Below, piece by piece: positions 50,483 through 59,082 of a DNA stretch of 64,000 nt. The first letter of the stretch is position 1, and the number at the start of each line of letters is the position of its first letter. Below the pieces are notes generated by a model. It saw only the letters and a list, made by a program, of their open reading frames with translations, was not told where the DNA came from and ran no database searches. The DNA comes from Frankia alni ACN14a. GTDB taxonomy: Bacteria; Actinomycetota; Actinomycetes; Frankiales; Frankiaceae. The stretch spans positions 2,226,962 to 2,290,961 of the forward strand of contig NC_008278.1 in the NCBI RefSeq assembly GCF_000058485.1. Direction: 5' to 3'. The translations under genes were made by a program, and so were the position numbers.

Positions 50483-51760
50483 ATGAGCGGCCAGGGCAGC
50501 GAGAACCCGTCCGGTCGGCGGGAGCCGGGCGCCGAGGACGCCGACCCGGGGGAGACCACCGGGCCTCTGGGCCTCTGGGCCCCGCCCGCGCCGCCCACCG
50601 CCCCCTACGCCGCGAGCGCGTCCGCACCGGCCCGCGGCGAGGCGGCCGCGGATCGGCTGGCCGGGCCGCCCCCGCCCCCGGCCGCGCGGGTTCCTCACAC
50701 GCAGTCGGCGCCGCGGCGCCCGGGCGCCGGGACCGGGACCACTTGGTCCTCGCCCCCCTCCGGCCCCCTGGTCCCGGGCCCCACAGGTCCCGCTCCCATG
50801 GACCGGATCACCGCCGGTCCCGCTGCCGGTGGGCCGCCCGGACGGCCGATCCCCGTGGGTGTGGGCGGGCCACCGGTCACAGCCGCTCCCCCGTCGCCGC
50901 CCGGCCGACCCGGGCCTGGCGGGCCAGCGTCCCCGCCCCACGGCTGGGGTGGTCCGGTCTGGTCGGGCGGCCCGGTCGGGTCGGGCGGGGTGTGGCCGGA
51001 GGGGCCGGCCGGGCCGGGGGGCCCGGTTGGATCGGGGGGGCGGGTTGGATCGGGGGGGCGGGTCTGGTCGGGCGGCGCGCCGGTCGGGCCATCGGGGGCG
51101 CCGCCGCGCCGTGGGCCGGCCCGCTGGCTGATCCCGCTCGTCCTCGTGCTCGCCGTGGCCGTCGGCGCGGGCGGCACCGGCCTCGTCCTGCTCTCCCGGT
51201 CCGATGACGGCCCCGCGTCGGCCGTGCGGTCCTATCTCGGCGACGTCCGCGCCGGCCACTACGACGCCGCCTACGACCGGCTGTGCAGTTCGGTCCGGGG
51301 CAACCGGTCGTCCACCGAGTACACGATCCTCATGCGGGCGCTCGACGGGATCAGCGGAGGCGTCGCGTCGTTCGCCGTGCGGGGGGTACAGACCCGCCAT
51401 CCCGCCGCCGCCCAGACGATCCGGGAGGTCCAGGTCGACGTCCGGCGCGGTGACGACCCGGCCAGCCGGGAGTCCTACCAGGTGGGCAGGGAGTCCGGCG
51501 GCTACTGCCTGCTCACCCCGGGTGCGCCCTTCACCGCCGGCGCCGGCGGTGGCACCCCGGGCGGGCAGCCGCCGGGACCGTTCGGCGGGTTGCCGGGCGC
51601 CCCTGGGAGCGGCACGCCGGGCGGCGGCGGCCTGAGCGGCGGTGGTGCAGGCGGCGGTGGTTCAGGTGGTGGCTCGGGTAGTGGTGGCGGTGGTGACTCG
51701 GGTGGTGGCTCCGGCCGCGGCGGCCTGGGTGACGGGAACCCGCCGGCCCGCGTCGCCTGA
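50483..51760 (+). CDS. Single-pass membrane protein with Gly/Pro-rich ends and a DUF4878-like extracellular domain
   Basis: 425 residues. Residues 1 to about 210 are a disordered cytoplasmic Pro/Gly region containing tandem GGxVGSGG-type repeats. A single helix follows (RWLIPLVLVLAVAVGAGGTGLVLL). A small outer domain of about 100 residues (SAVRSYLGDVRAGHYDAAYDRLCSSV) resembles DUF4878/lumazine-binding-like folds. The last 70 residues are a Gly/Ser tail. GGGAGACGC lies before the ATG. Its last 99 bases overlap the end of the convergent MFS gene. Function unknown. Confidence 0.75.
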   Translation: MSGQGSENPSGRREPGAEDADPGETTGPLGLWAPPAPPTAPYAASASAPARGEAAADRLAGPPPPPAARVPHTQSAPRRPGAGTGTTWSSPPSGPLVPGPTGPAPMDRITAGPAAGGPPGRPIPVGVGGPPVTAAPPSPPGRPGPGGPASPPHGWGGPVWSGGPVGSGGVWPEGPAGPGGPVGSGGRVGSGGRVWSGGAPVGPSGAPPRRGPARWLIPLVLVLAVAVGAGGTGLVLLSRSDDGPASAVRSYLGDVRAGHYDAAYDRLCSSVRGNRSSTEYTILMRALDGISGGVASFAVRGVQTRHPAAAQTIREVQVDVRRGDDPASRESYQVGRESGGYCLLTPGAPFTAGAGGGTPGGQPPGPFGGLPGAPGSGTPGGGGLSGGGAGGGGSGGGSGSGGGGDSGGGSGRGGLGDGNPPARVA

Positions 51761-53209
51761 TCCGTCGTCCGCCGACGCGGGGAGGCCGGTGTTCGCCGAC
51801 GCGGGGAGGTCGGTGGCGTTCCCGAGGGCGAGGCCGCCGCGGCGCGGGAGGGACAGGGCGCAGAGCAGGGCCATGGCGACGGCGATCACGCCCAGCCACA
51901 GCGCGGGCCGCGTCCCGTCGATGAACGCCGCCGGCGTGTCGTAGCCGCCGCGGGCGGCGAAGACCGACGACAGCACCGCGATCCCGAGCACCCCGCCGAG
52001 TTCGCGCAGCGCGTTGTTGGTACCCGACGCGATGCCCTGCATCGAGGCCGGCACGACCCCGAGCGCGACGGTCGCGATCGGCACGAAGAACAGCGCCATG
52101 CCGACGCCGGAGAGCACGAACGGCCCGACCAGGGCCGAGTACGACATGTGCGTGCTGAGGACCAGTGCGATCCAGGAGAGCCCGGCGGCGTTGAGCGCCA
52201 GCCCGCCGACCAGCAGCGGCCGTCCGCCGATACGGTCCGACACCGGACCGGCGAGCGGCGCGACGAGCAGCGGCATCGCCGTCCACGGCAGGGTCCGCAC
52301 GCCGGCTTGCAGCGGCGAGTAGCCGTAGACGTTCTGCAGCGCCTGGGCCAGCAGGAAGATCGAGCCGAACATGCCCATCGAGAACAGCAGCGCGGTGGCG
52401 TTCACGGCCGCGAAGCCACGAACGCGGAACAACCCCATCGGCAGCATCGGCGCCCCGCCCCGGCGGGCGACCCGCAGCTCCCAGGCGACGAACGCGGCGA
52501 CGCCGAGGCCGCCGAGCACCAGGGCGCCGAGCACCGGGGTGCTGGTCCAGCCGTGCCCCTCCCCGCGGACGAGGCCGAACGTGACGCCCAACAGCCCGGC
52601 GCTGACCAACGCGGCGCCCGTGAGGTCGAGCCGGGACGAGCGGACCCGCGACTCGGCGAGCGCACGCAGCCCGACGGGCAGCGCGACGAGGCCGATCGGC
52701 ACGTTGACCCAGAAGATCCACTGCCAGCTGGCGCCCTCGGTGACCGCGCCGCCGATGAGCGGGCCGACCGCCACGGCCAGTCCCGTCATGGCCCCCCAGA
52801 TGCCGAGGGCGGCCCCCCGGCGCTCCTCGGGCACGGCTGCGGCGAGCAGGGTGAGGGTCAGCGGCAGCACGAAGGCGGCGCCGACACCCTGCACGGCGCG
52901 GGCGGTGATGAGGACGCCGATCGACGGCGCGAGCGCGGCACCCGCGCTGCCCAGGGTGAACACGGCGAGACCGGCGAGGAACACCCGCCGACGTCCGAGC
53001 CGGTCGCCCAGCGCCGCCCCGGTGAGCAGCAGGACGGCGAACGGCAGGGTGTAGGCGTTCACCGTCCATTCCAGGCCTTCCAGGCCAGCGCCGAGATCCT
53101 CGCGGATCTGCGGCAGCGCGGTGGTGACCACCAGGTTGTCCAGGGACACCATGAACGCGGCCAGCGAGGTGACGACGAGGGTCCAGGCGGTGCTGGGGCG
53201 TCGAGACAC
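51662..53209 (-). CDS. MFS multidrug transporter, DHA2 (14-helix) family
   Basis: A 515-residue proton-driven efflux pump. Motif A appears as GDRLGRRRVFLAGL near residue 60, the DHA2 motif C region as LGIWGAMTGLAVAVGPLIGG near 132, and fourteen hydrophobic segments follow. The GTG start at 53209 has GGAAGGAG eight bases before it; an upstream ATG at 53239 lies inside the operator region and is less likely. The last 40 residues (Thr/Ala-rich) are encoded antisense to the Gly/Ser tail of the neighbouring gene. The TetR operator half-sites upstream imply control by the regulator at 53334. Substrates are unknown. Confidence 0.9.
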   Translation of the reverse strand: MSRRPSTAWTLVVTSLAAFMVSLDNLVVTTALPQIREDLGAGLEGLEWTVNAYTLPFAVLLLTGAALGDRLGRRRVFLAGLAVFTLGSAGAALAPSIGVLITARAVQGVGAAFVLPLTLTLLAAAVPEERRGAALGIWGAMTGLAVAVGPLIGGAVTEGASWQWIFWVNVPIGLVALPVGLRALAESRVRSSRLDLTGAALVSAGLLGVTFGLVRGEGHGWTSTPVLGALVLGGLGVAAFVAWELRVARRGGAPMLPMGLFRVRGFAAVNATALLFSMGMFGSIFLLAQALQNVYGYSPLQAGVRTLPWTAMPLLVAPLAGPVSDRIGGRPLLVGGLALNAAGLSWIALVLSTHMSYSALVGPFVLSGVGMALFFVPIATVALGVVPASMQGIASGTNNALRELGGVLGIAVLSSVFAARGGYDTPAAFIDGTRPALWLGVIAVAMALLCALSLPRRGGLALGNATDLPASANTGLPASADDGSGDAGRRVPVTQAAAAGATTRVTTATTTRATT

Positions 53210-53252
53210 GGCAGTTCTCCTTCCGTCTCTTGTGAGCACTCACTATCTACGG

Positions 53253-53276
53253 CAGGTAGTAACCAGTCACTACCTT
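53253..53276. promoter_or_regulatory. TetR operator before the MFS pump gene
   Basis: CAGGTAGT, eight bases, ACTACCTT: an inverted repeat whose half-site AAGGTAGT matches the operator at 53976-53999. It lies 44 bases upstream of the pump start, so the same regulator should control both. Confidence 0.75.
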
Positions 53277-53333
53277 GGGCGTGCGCACCGGGCCGAGGCC
53301 CGCCGGAAGCCGGCGTGCCGCGGTCGATCCGGA

Positions 53334-53969
53334 TCAGGTGGTGTGGGGCCCCAGGGCGCCGGGCGCCGGACGGTCGAGGCTGGGTGCGTCGGGCCTCAGG
53401 ACACTGGCGGCCGAGCCCGGCGGTGCCGCGAGGCAGATCATCTGCGCCCACTGTTCGTCGAGGACGGCGAGGTCCATCGCCGCGATGATGTTGAACAGCA
53501 TGCCGTAGGCGAAGAACTGCCGGACGTCGTCGACGGGCAGGCCGGTGATGCGGAGCACGGTGTCCCACAGCCGGTGGAATCCGGTGCGGGTCGCGGCCTG
53601 GACCTCGGCGTCATAGCAGCCGGAGTAGGCCTGCAACTGGTTCAGCAGGTACGCGGGGTCCGCCAGCAGCTCCTGGTAGGACTCCTTCATCGCGTCCAGC
53701 GCGGCCTCGCCGGTCAGCTCGCCGGCGGCCTGCTCGAAGTGTGTGGCGGTCCGGTGGAAGGTGTCGGCGATGACGGCGAGGAACAGCGCCTTCTTCGTCG
53801 GGTACAGCCGGAACAGGTACGGCTGGGAGATGCCGGCCCGCAGCGCGATCGACTCCGTCGACGTGCCGGTCAGCCCGCCGTGGGCGAACTCCACGACGGC
53901 CGCGGCGAGCACGCTCGCCCGCCGCTGCTCGGCGCTCATCCGCCCGCCGCCCTCTGCCCGCGTCGCCAT
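53334..53969 (-). CDS. TetR-family repressor of the adjacent MFS pump
   Basis: 211 residues. The helix-turn-helix at about 10-60 reads RRASVLAAAVVEFAHGGLTGTSTESIALRAGISQPYLFRLYPTKKAL-like, followed by a TetR_C domain. The ATG at 53969 is chosen because the fold begins there and its operator palindrome ends 7 bases upstream; longer in-frame starts read through the operator. It lies directly upstream of and on the same strand as the pump, 124 bases away, with matching operators at both promoters, giving a closed autoregulated circuit. Confidence 0.9.
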   Translation of the reverse strand: MATRAEGGGRMSAEQRRASVLAAAVVEFAHGGLTGTSTESIALRAGISQPYLFRLYPTKKALFLAVIADTFHRTATHFEQAAGELTGEAALDAMKESYQELLADPAYLLNQLQAYSGCYDAEVQAATRTGFHRLWDTVLRITGLPVDDVRQFFAYGMLFNIIAAMDLAVLDEQWAQMICLAAPPGSAASVLRPDAPSLDRPAPGALGPHTT

Positions 53970-53975
53970 GCCCCT

Positions 53976-53999
53976 AAGGTAGTGGCCACTCACTACCTT
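53976..53999. promoter_or_regulatory. TetR autoregulatory operator
   Basis: AAGGTAGTG, six bases, CACTACCTT: perfect 9-base arms, immediately upstream of the tetR ATG. Confidence 0.8.
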
Positions 54000-54166
54000 G
54001 TCCAGCATGAGTCGTGCCTCGTCTGTCGACGGCATCGGGCGGACTGCGGCGTCCAGCGGGCCAGTAAGGTGGTCATCACTCGCTGCGTCGTTGTGCCCGA
54101 CATGGGCCCTGTGGGGCCCGTTGCGGGTGCGGGTGCGGGCGCGGCTGCTCGCTCGCACCGTGAAGG

Positions 54167-55885
54167 ATGGTTGCCCTGTCGACTGATGGACTGGCAATCC
54201 AGCCGAGCGCGGCGACTTACGAGTTGGAAGATCTCGTCAACGAGACCTGGCAGGGGCGGGTCCGGGTTCCGCACTTCCAACGTGACTTTCGGTGGGGCAG
54301 CCAGGACGTTGTTCGCCTCTTTGACAGCATCATCAAGGGCTATCCGATCGGCAGCATGCTGCTGTGGGTGCGGCAGTCGGGTGCCGAGGCGGTCACCATC
54401 GGCAGGACTAAAGTCTCAGCCCCGGCGGGCGAGAATACGCTTTGGGTGGTTGACGGTCAGCAGCGCATCACCAGCATTGCGAACGCTCTACATCCGGAGG
54501 GTAATCGCCATGCGCCATTCGCAGTGTACTACGACTTCAAGGGGCAGCGGTTCGTCGATCGCCCCAGGGAGATCGAGGAGCATCATCTGCCACTGCCGGT
54601 TCTCTTTGACCTGATCAGACTGCTCGACTGGTTTGCCGACCCTGCCCGTGGCGCGCGTGAGTATTTTCCGGAAGCACAGCGCATAGCCAAGGTGCTTCGC
54701 ACCTACAAGATCCCGGCCTATCTTGTCAGGCAAGATGACGAGAAGATCCTGACCGACATCCTCGACCGGATGAACAACTACGGGAAGCGGTTGAGTCGGG
54801 CCGAGATATTCTCGGCGCTGTTCGCCGGCCCCGAGGAGGGGGCGGCGGAGCGGCTGTCGCTCGCACGCATCGCTGAACGGGTCGACGCGGAGACCGGTTT
54901 CGGTCTGATCGACGCGAACACGGTGCTGCACTCGATTCTCGCCCGTCGGGGCCCGGATCCGATGCGCGATATCCGAAACGAATTCTCTCCGGACAACCGC
55001 CGGACCGCCGACTTCTCCGACGAGTCGCAGGAGGCGGCGTACGCAGAGGGGGAGGCGGCGCTGGTGCTGGCGGTGCGTTTCCTCCAGGACGATGCCGGTG
55101 CGCCACATCTTTCGCTGCTGACCTATCGCGCGCTACTCGTGGTACTCGTCCGTTTTTTCGGCCACTTCCCCGATACGGGGGATTGGAACCGCCAGCTCCT
55201 TCGTCGATTCTACTGGCGGGCGGCCGTCAGCGGGCCGAGTGTGTTCAAGGGCAGCTTCACGCAGATGAGTAGAATCCTTTGTGCCGTCGTGAAGCCCGGC
55301 CGGGAAGAGGAATCCGTTCAGGGGCTCACCAAGTCGATGGAATCCTCGGTGTGGTCTCTTCCGAACGCGCGGCGTTTCCGGACGAACGAGGCGGTAGGGA
55401 AGATCATACTCTGCTCTTGGTGGGCACTGGGGCCGAGGTCGCCATTGACGGGCGAGCGGCTGGGGGCCGGTGATCTCTCGGAGCTGCTGATCGATCAGTC
55501 GACGGCGGCCATCTCCGTGCACAGAATCTATCGGCGCGGTGTGCCCAAGCGGCAGCAGTTCTGGGCGGCGAATCGGCTTTTCGTCCCGGACGCGGCGGAA
55601 TCGGTCGACAGCTTTCTTGAGTCGGTGACCTCGCCGTCCGTCCTCGTCGAGGAGCGGGACCGTGCGGAGGTCCTTCGGTCCTACTGTCTGAGCGATGACC
55701 TGATTGAACTGTTTAACTCTGGGCGGCGCGAAGAGTTTCTGGATGTCCGACAGGCCGCGATCGATGTCGGCCTCAATGCATTCATCGATCGAATGGCGCA
55801 ATGGGAGTTCGAGGACACCCCTTCCCTCGACTCCCTCGCGTTGGACGAGCGGGACTCCCTCGAACTGGAAGAATCGGACGAGTAG
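54167..55885 (+). CDS. DUF262 protein (ParB/Srx-fold, GmrSD-like N-terminal half)
   Basis: 572 residues. The DUF262 fold covers about 15-240. Hallmarks are VPHFQRDFRW near residue 34, the nucleotide-site motif VDGQQRITS at 95-103, and DILDRMNNYGKRLSRAEIF near 202. In the GmrSD family this domain, with a DUF1524 HNH nuclease, forms a type IV restriction enzyme against modified DNA. Here no HxxP-type nuclease end is seen; the C-terminal 330 residues are alpha-helical and unrecognised, ending in an acidic tail. The gene has lower GC and more varied codons than its neighbours, a sign of recent acquisition. It is followed 4 bases later by a broken hipA. Confidence 0.82.
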   Translation: MVALSTDGLAIQPSAATYELEDLVNETWQGRVRVPHFQRDFRWGSQDVVRLFDSIIKGYPIGSMLLWVRQSGAEAVTIGRTKVSAPAGENTLWVVDGQQRITSIANALHPEGNRHAPFAVYYDFKGQRFVDRPREIEEHHLPLPVLFDLIRLLDWFADPARGAREYFPEAQRIAKVLRTYKIPAYLVRQDDEKILTDILDRMNNYGKRLSRAEIFSALFAGPEEGAAERLSLARIAERVDAETGFGLIDANTVLHSILARRGPDPMRDIRNEFSPDNRRTADFSDESQEAAYAEGEAALVLAVRFLQDDAGAPHLSLLTYRALLVVLVRFFGHFPDTGDWNRQLLRRFYWRAAVSGPSVFKGSFTQMSRILCAVVKPGREEESVQGLTKSMESSVWSLPNARRFRTNEAVGKIILCSWWALGPRSPLTGERLGAGDLSELLIDQSTAAISVHRIYRRGVPKRQQFWAANRLFVPDAAESVDSFLESVTSPSVLVEERDRAEVLRSYCLSDDLIELFNSGRREEFLDVRQAAIDVGLNAFIDRMAQWEFEDTPSLDSLALDERDSLELEESDE

Positions 55886-55889
55886 ACCA

Positions 55890-56886
55890 GTGCCACCGAC
55901 TGAGCATCACTACGCGGTACTGCTGCACAGGGGACACATCGGTGTCCTGCGGCAACGCGGGGACCACACGATGTTCACCTTCACCGAGGAGTATGAGTCC
56001 CGTCCCGTACTCGGGCTCCGATTCGAGGAGGATCTCCGCGGTCCGTATGCGGCCGCGCTGCGCCTGCCGCGGTGGTTCTCGAACCTGCTGCCTGAGGGTC
56101 CCCTACGCGAGTGGATCGCGGCGGACCGGGATGTCGCGCTCGACCGGGAGATGGAACTGCTCGCCCAGGTCGGGCATGACCTCCCCGGGGCCGTCCAGGT
56201 TGTCCCGATGGAATCCGTCGCGGAGGCCCTCGAATGGCCTGCTGAGCGCTTGGACAGATCGAGCGGATTCTTTTCCGCGGCCACGGTGTCGCCGTGGCGG
56301 TTCTCGCTTGCCGGGGTCGCGCTGAAGTTCTCGATGCTGGCCACTGGTGATCGCCTCACAGTGCCGGCCGTGGGCGAGCACGGGGACTGGCTGGTGAAGT
56401 TCCCCGACCAGCGGTTTGGAGACGTGCCGCTGAACGAATTCGTGATGATGTCGCTCGCCGCCGAGGTCGGGCTCGACGTACCCGAGGTCCGGCTCGTCCA
56501 CCGGGACGATCTTCAGGGCCTGCCGTCCCGGATGTGGCCGAACTCCGAGGAATGGGCGTACGCGGTTCGCCGTTTCGACCGACACGGCGAAGGGGATCGG
56601 ACGGCGATTCACATTGAGGACTTCGCCCAGGTGCGGGACAAGTATCCGGACGCGAAGTACGAGGGCACGTTCGAAACGGTGGCGGCGCTGGCCTATCGCG
56701 GCCGGTCTTGATCGCCGATTCGGGGTGACCGGGGCGGATCTGCAGGCAGTCGCGTCCGCGGTGGGCGAGAGGCTCCCGGCGGCGTGGGAGCACGATCGGG
56801 ATGCCTTCGCCCGCAGTACCGCGCTCGGTGGTGACATCGGCAACTGGATCGACCGGACGCGGACGGTGCTGCACTCAGCCCGGTAG
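55890..56886 (+). pseudogene. hipA: Broken HipA-type kinase toxin (internal deletion and frameshift)
   Basis: The frame from GTG 55890 gives 273 residues of a HipA protein. It has the N-subdomain with FSNLLPEGPLREWIA near 58 and the kinase lobe with SLAGVALKFSM, WLVKFPD near 164 and AVRRFDRH near 222. It stops at 56711 right after ETVAALAYRG. The next bases, in another frame, give the family's C-terminus (LDRRFGVTGADL to 56886). The missing part would hold the catalytic loop (usually GNGDAHLKN). Family length is about 400-440 residues. The kinase is therefore inactive. No HipB-like antitoxin precedes it; the DUF262 gene takes that place. Confidence 0.82.
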
Positions 56887-56895
56887 CCGTTGGGA

Positions 56896-59043
56896 TCAGC
56901 GGGGCGGGGTGGCGACGCCGGGCGGGGCGAAGCGTTCGCCGGTGACGGCCTCGCTGATGCCGGTGCGGTCCAGGTAGGGGGTGATCCCGCCGAGGTGGAA
57001 CGGCCAGCCGGCGCCGAGGATCATGCACAGGTCGATGTCGGCGGCCTCGGCGACGACCTTCTCGGCGAGCATGAGGTGGATCTCCTCGGCGAGTGCCCGC
57101 AGGGCGGCCTCGCGCACCTCGGCGGGCGTGGGCGGCTGCGCCTGGGCGTCCGCGCGCAGTGCCGCGGCGGCCTCGGGGTCGACGATCTGGGTGCCGTCCG
57201 GGCCGGTGGTGTAGACCGAGCCCCGGCCCGCCTCGACCAGCCGGGCGAGGCTCGTCGGCGCCCGGAACCGGTCCGGGAAGGTGGCGTGCAGGTTCTGCGC
57301 GACGTGCAGGGCCACCGCCGGGCCGACCAGCGACAGCAGGACGAGCGGCGACATCGGCAGCCCCAGGGGATCCAGGGCGTGGTCGACCTGGTCGATCGGG
57401 GCGCCCCGCTCGGCGGCGCCGAGCACCTCGCCGAGGAAGCGGGTGAGCAGCCGGTTCACGACGAACGCCGGCGCGTCCGCGACGAGCACCGCGTCCTTCT
57501 TCAGGTTCCTGGCGACCGCGAGCGTCGTCGCGATCGTCGCGTCGTCCGTGCGAACGGCCCGGACCACCTCGACGAGCGGCAGCACGGACACCGGGTTGAA
57601 GAAGTGCAGGCCGGCGACCCGTTCGGGATGCTCCAGCCGCGCGGCCATCTCGGTGACCGACAGCGCGGAGGTGTTCGTCAGCAGCACCGCCGTGGGCGCC
57701 ACCACGGCCTCCAGCTCGGCGAACACCGCCTGCTTGACGGCCAGGTCCTCGAAGACCGCCTCGATGACCAGGTCGGCGTCGGCGAAGGCGTCCTTAGTCA
57801 GCGAGCCGGTGACGTTGGCCTTGTACCGGTTGGCCTGGTCGGCGGAGATCCGGTGGCGTAGCAGCAGGTTGTCGATCTCGCGGTGGACGTTCGCGACGCC
57901 GGCGTCGAGGCGCTCGGCGTCGATGTCGGTGAGCACGACCGGCACCTCCAGCCGGTGCGCGAACACGAGCGCGAGCTGGGCGGCCATCAGCCCGGCGCCG
58001 ACGACCCCGACCTTGGTGACCGGGCGGGCCAGCGCCGGATCCGGGCCGCCGACCGGCCGCTTCGCCCGCTTCTGGACCAGGTCGAACGCATACAGCCCGG
58101 CGGCGAGCTCACCGCTGACCGACAGGTCGGCCAGCGCCTGGGTCTCGGCGGCGAAACCGCTGGCGCGATCGGCGGTCTCGGCGAGCTCGATCAGATCGAG
58201 AGCCCGGTAGGCGGCCGGCGCGGCGCCGTGCAGCCGGGCGTCGGCGAGCGCCCGGCCGCGGGCGACGGCCTCGGCCCAGGCGGCGCCCCGCGGCACCGGG
58301 TGGCGCTCGGCGACCGGGTCGATCTCCCCGCGCAGCACCCGGCCCACCCAGGCCAGCGCCTCCTCCAGGAAGTCGGCCGGCGCCAGCAGCACGTCCCCGA
58401 TGCCCAGCTCGAACGCCTGCGGCCCGCGCAGGGTCCGGTTCTGGCTGAGCGCGTTGTCGACGACGACGGACACCGCCGCCTCGGCGCCGATCAGGTTCGG
58501 CAGCAGCTGGGTGCCGCCCCAGGCCGGCACCAGGCCGAGGAACACCTCCGGGAAGGCGAGCGCGGGAATCCCGGCGGACAGCGCCCGGTAGTCGCAGTGC
58601 AGCGCCAGCTCCAGGCCGCCGCCCAGCGCCGCCCCGTTGACCAGCGCGAAGGTCGGGACCCTGCGCCCGCCGAGGCGACCGGAGCCGAGCCGGGCGAAGG
58701 CGTCGTGCCCGAGCCGGCCGAGCGCGTCCAGTGACGGGCGCAGCCGGTCCGCCTCGGTGATCGACGACCGGAAGCCCAGGTCCGCCCCGACGCTGAAGAT
58801 GAACGGCTTGCCGGTCACGGCGATCGCGGCGACCGGGGGATCGTGCGCCTCGATCTCGTCGACGGCGGCGAGCAGCCGGCGCAGCCCGGCCGGGCCGAAG
58901 GTGCTCGGCCGGGTGTGGTCGTGGCCGTTGTCGAGGGTGACGAGGGCGACCGGGCCGGCCACCCCGGGCAGCGTCACGTACCGGACGTGCGCGGCCGTGA
59001 CGACCTCGTCCGGGTAGTCCAGGGTCACCTCGTCGATCGTCAT
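56896..59043 (-). CDS. fadB: Fatty-acid beta-oxidation multifunctional protein (enoyl-CoA hydratase / 3-hydroxyacyl-CoA dehydrogenase)
   Basis: 715 residues. The N-terminal crotonase domain (to about 300) has the oxyanion loop VNGAALGGGLELALHCDYR near 131 and FPEVFLGLVPAWGGTQLLPN near 160. The NAD-binding dehydrogenase domain starts VGVVGAGLMAAQLAL near 347 and has LHFFNPVSVLPLVEVVR near 480. Two C-terminal HCDH modules follow. It hydrates enoyl-CoA and oxidises the 3-hydroxy product, passing 3-ketoacyl-CoA to the thiolase encoded just upstream (39-base gap). It converges on the hipA remnant with only 9 bases between. The fadB-fadA-RNase D order matches streptomycetes. Confidence 0.94.
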   Translation of the reverse strand: MTIDEVTLDYPDEVVTAAHVRYVTLPGVAGPVALVTLDNGHDHTRPSTFGPAGLRRLLAAVDEIEAHDPPVAAIAVTGKPFIFSVGADLGFRSSITEADRLRPSLDALGRLGHDAFARLGSGRLGGRRVPTFALVNGAALGGGLELALHCDYRALSAGIPALAFPEVFLGLVPAWGGTQLLPNLIGAEAAVSVVVDNALSQNRTLRGPQAFELGIGDVLLAPADFLEEALAWVGRVLRGEIDPVAERHPVPRGAAWAEAVARGRALADARLHGAAPAAYRALDLIELAETADRASGFAAETQALADLSVSGELAAGLYAFDLVQKRAKRPVGGPDPALARPVTKVGVVGAGLMAAQLALVFAHRLEVPVVLTDIDAERLDAGVANVHREIDNLLLRHRISADQANRYKANVTGSLTKDAFADADLVIEAVFEDLAVKQAVFAELEAVVAPTAVLLTNTSALSVTEMAARLEHPERVAGLHFFNPVSVLPLVEVVRAVRTDDATIATTLAVARNLKKDAVLVADAPAFVVNRLLTRFLGEVLGAAERGAPIDQVDHALDPLGLPMSPLVLLSLVGPAVALHVAQNLHATFPDRFRAPTSLARLVEAGRGSVYTTGPDGTQIVDPEAAAALRADAQAQPPTPAEVREAALRALAEEIHLMLAEKVVAEAADIDLCMILGAGWPFHLGGITPYLDRTGISEAVTGERFAPPGVATPPR

Positions 59044-59082
59044 GCCGCCCTCTCCTGGGATGGGATCTCGCGCAACGCCCGG

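Noticed and set aside
53970-54166. HipB-like antitoxin or small regulator before the DUF262 gene
   Set aside because: The gap contains the TetR operator and no helix-turn-helix coding sequence.
54167-55885. Complete GmrSD restriction enzyme
   Set aside because: The DUF262 motifs are present, but I could not find the HxxP-type DUF1524 nuclease motif in the C-terminal half.
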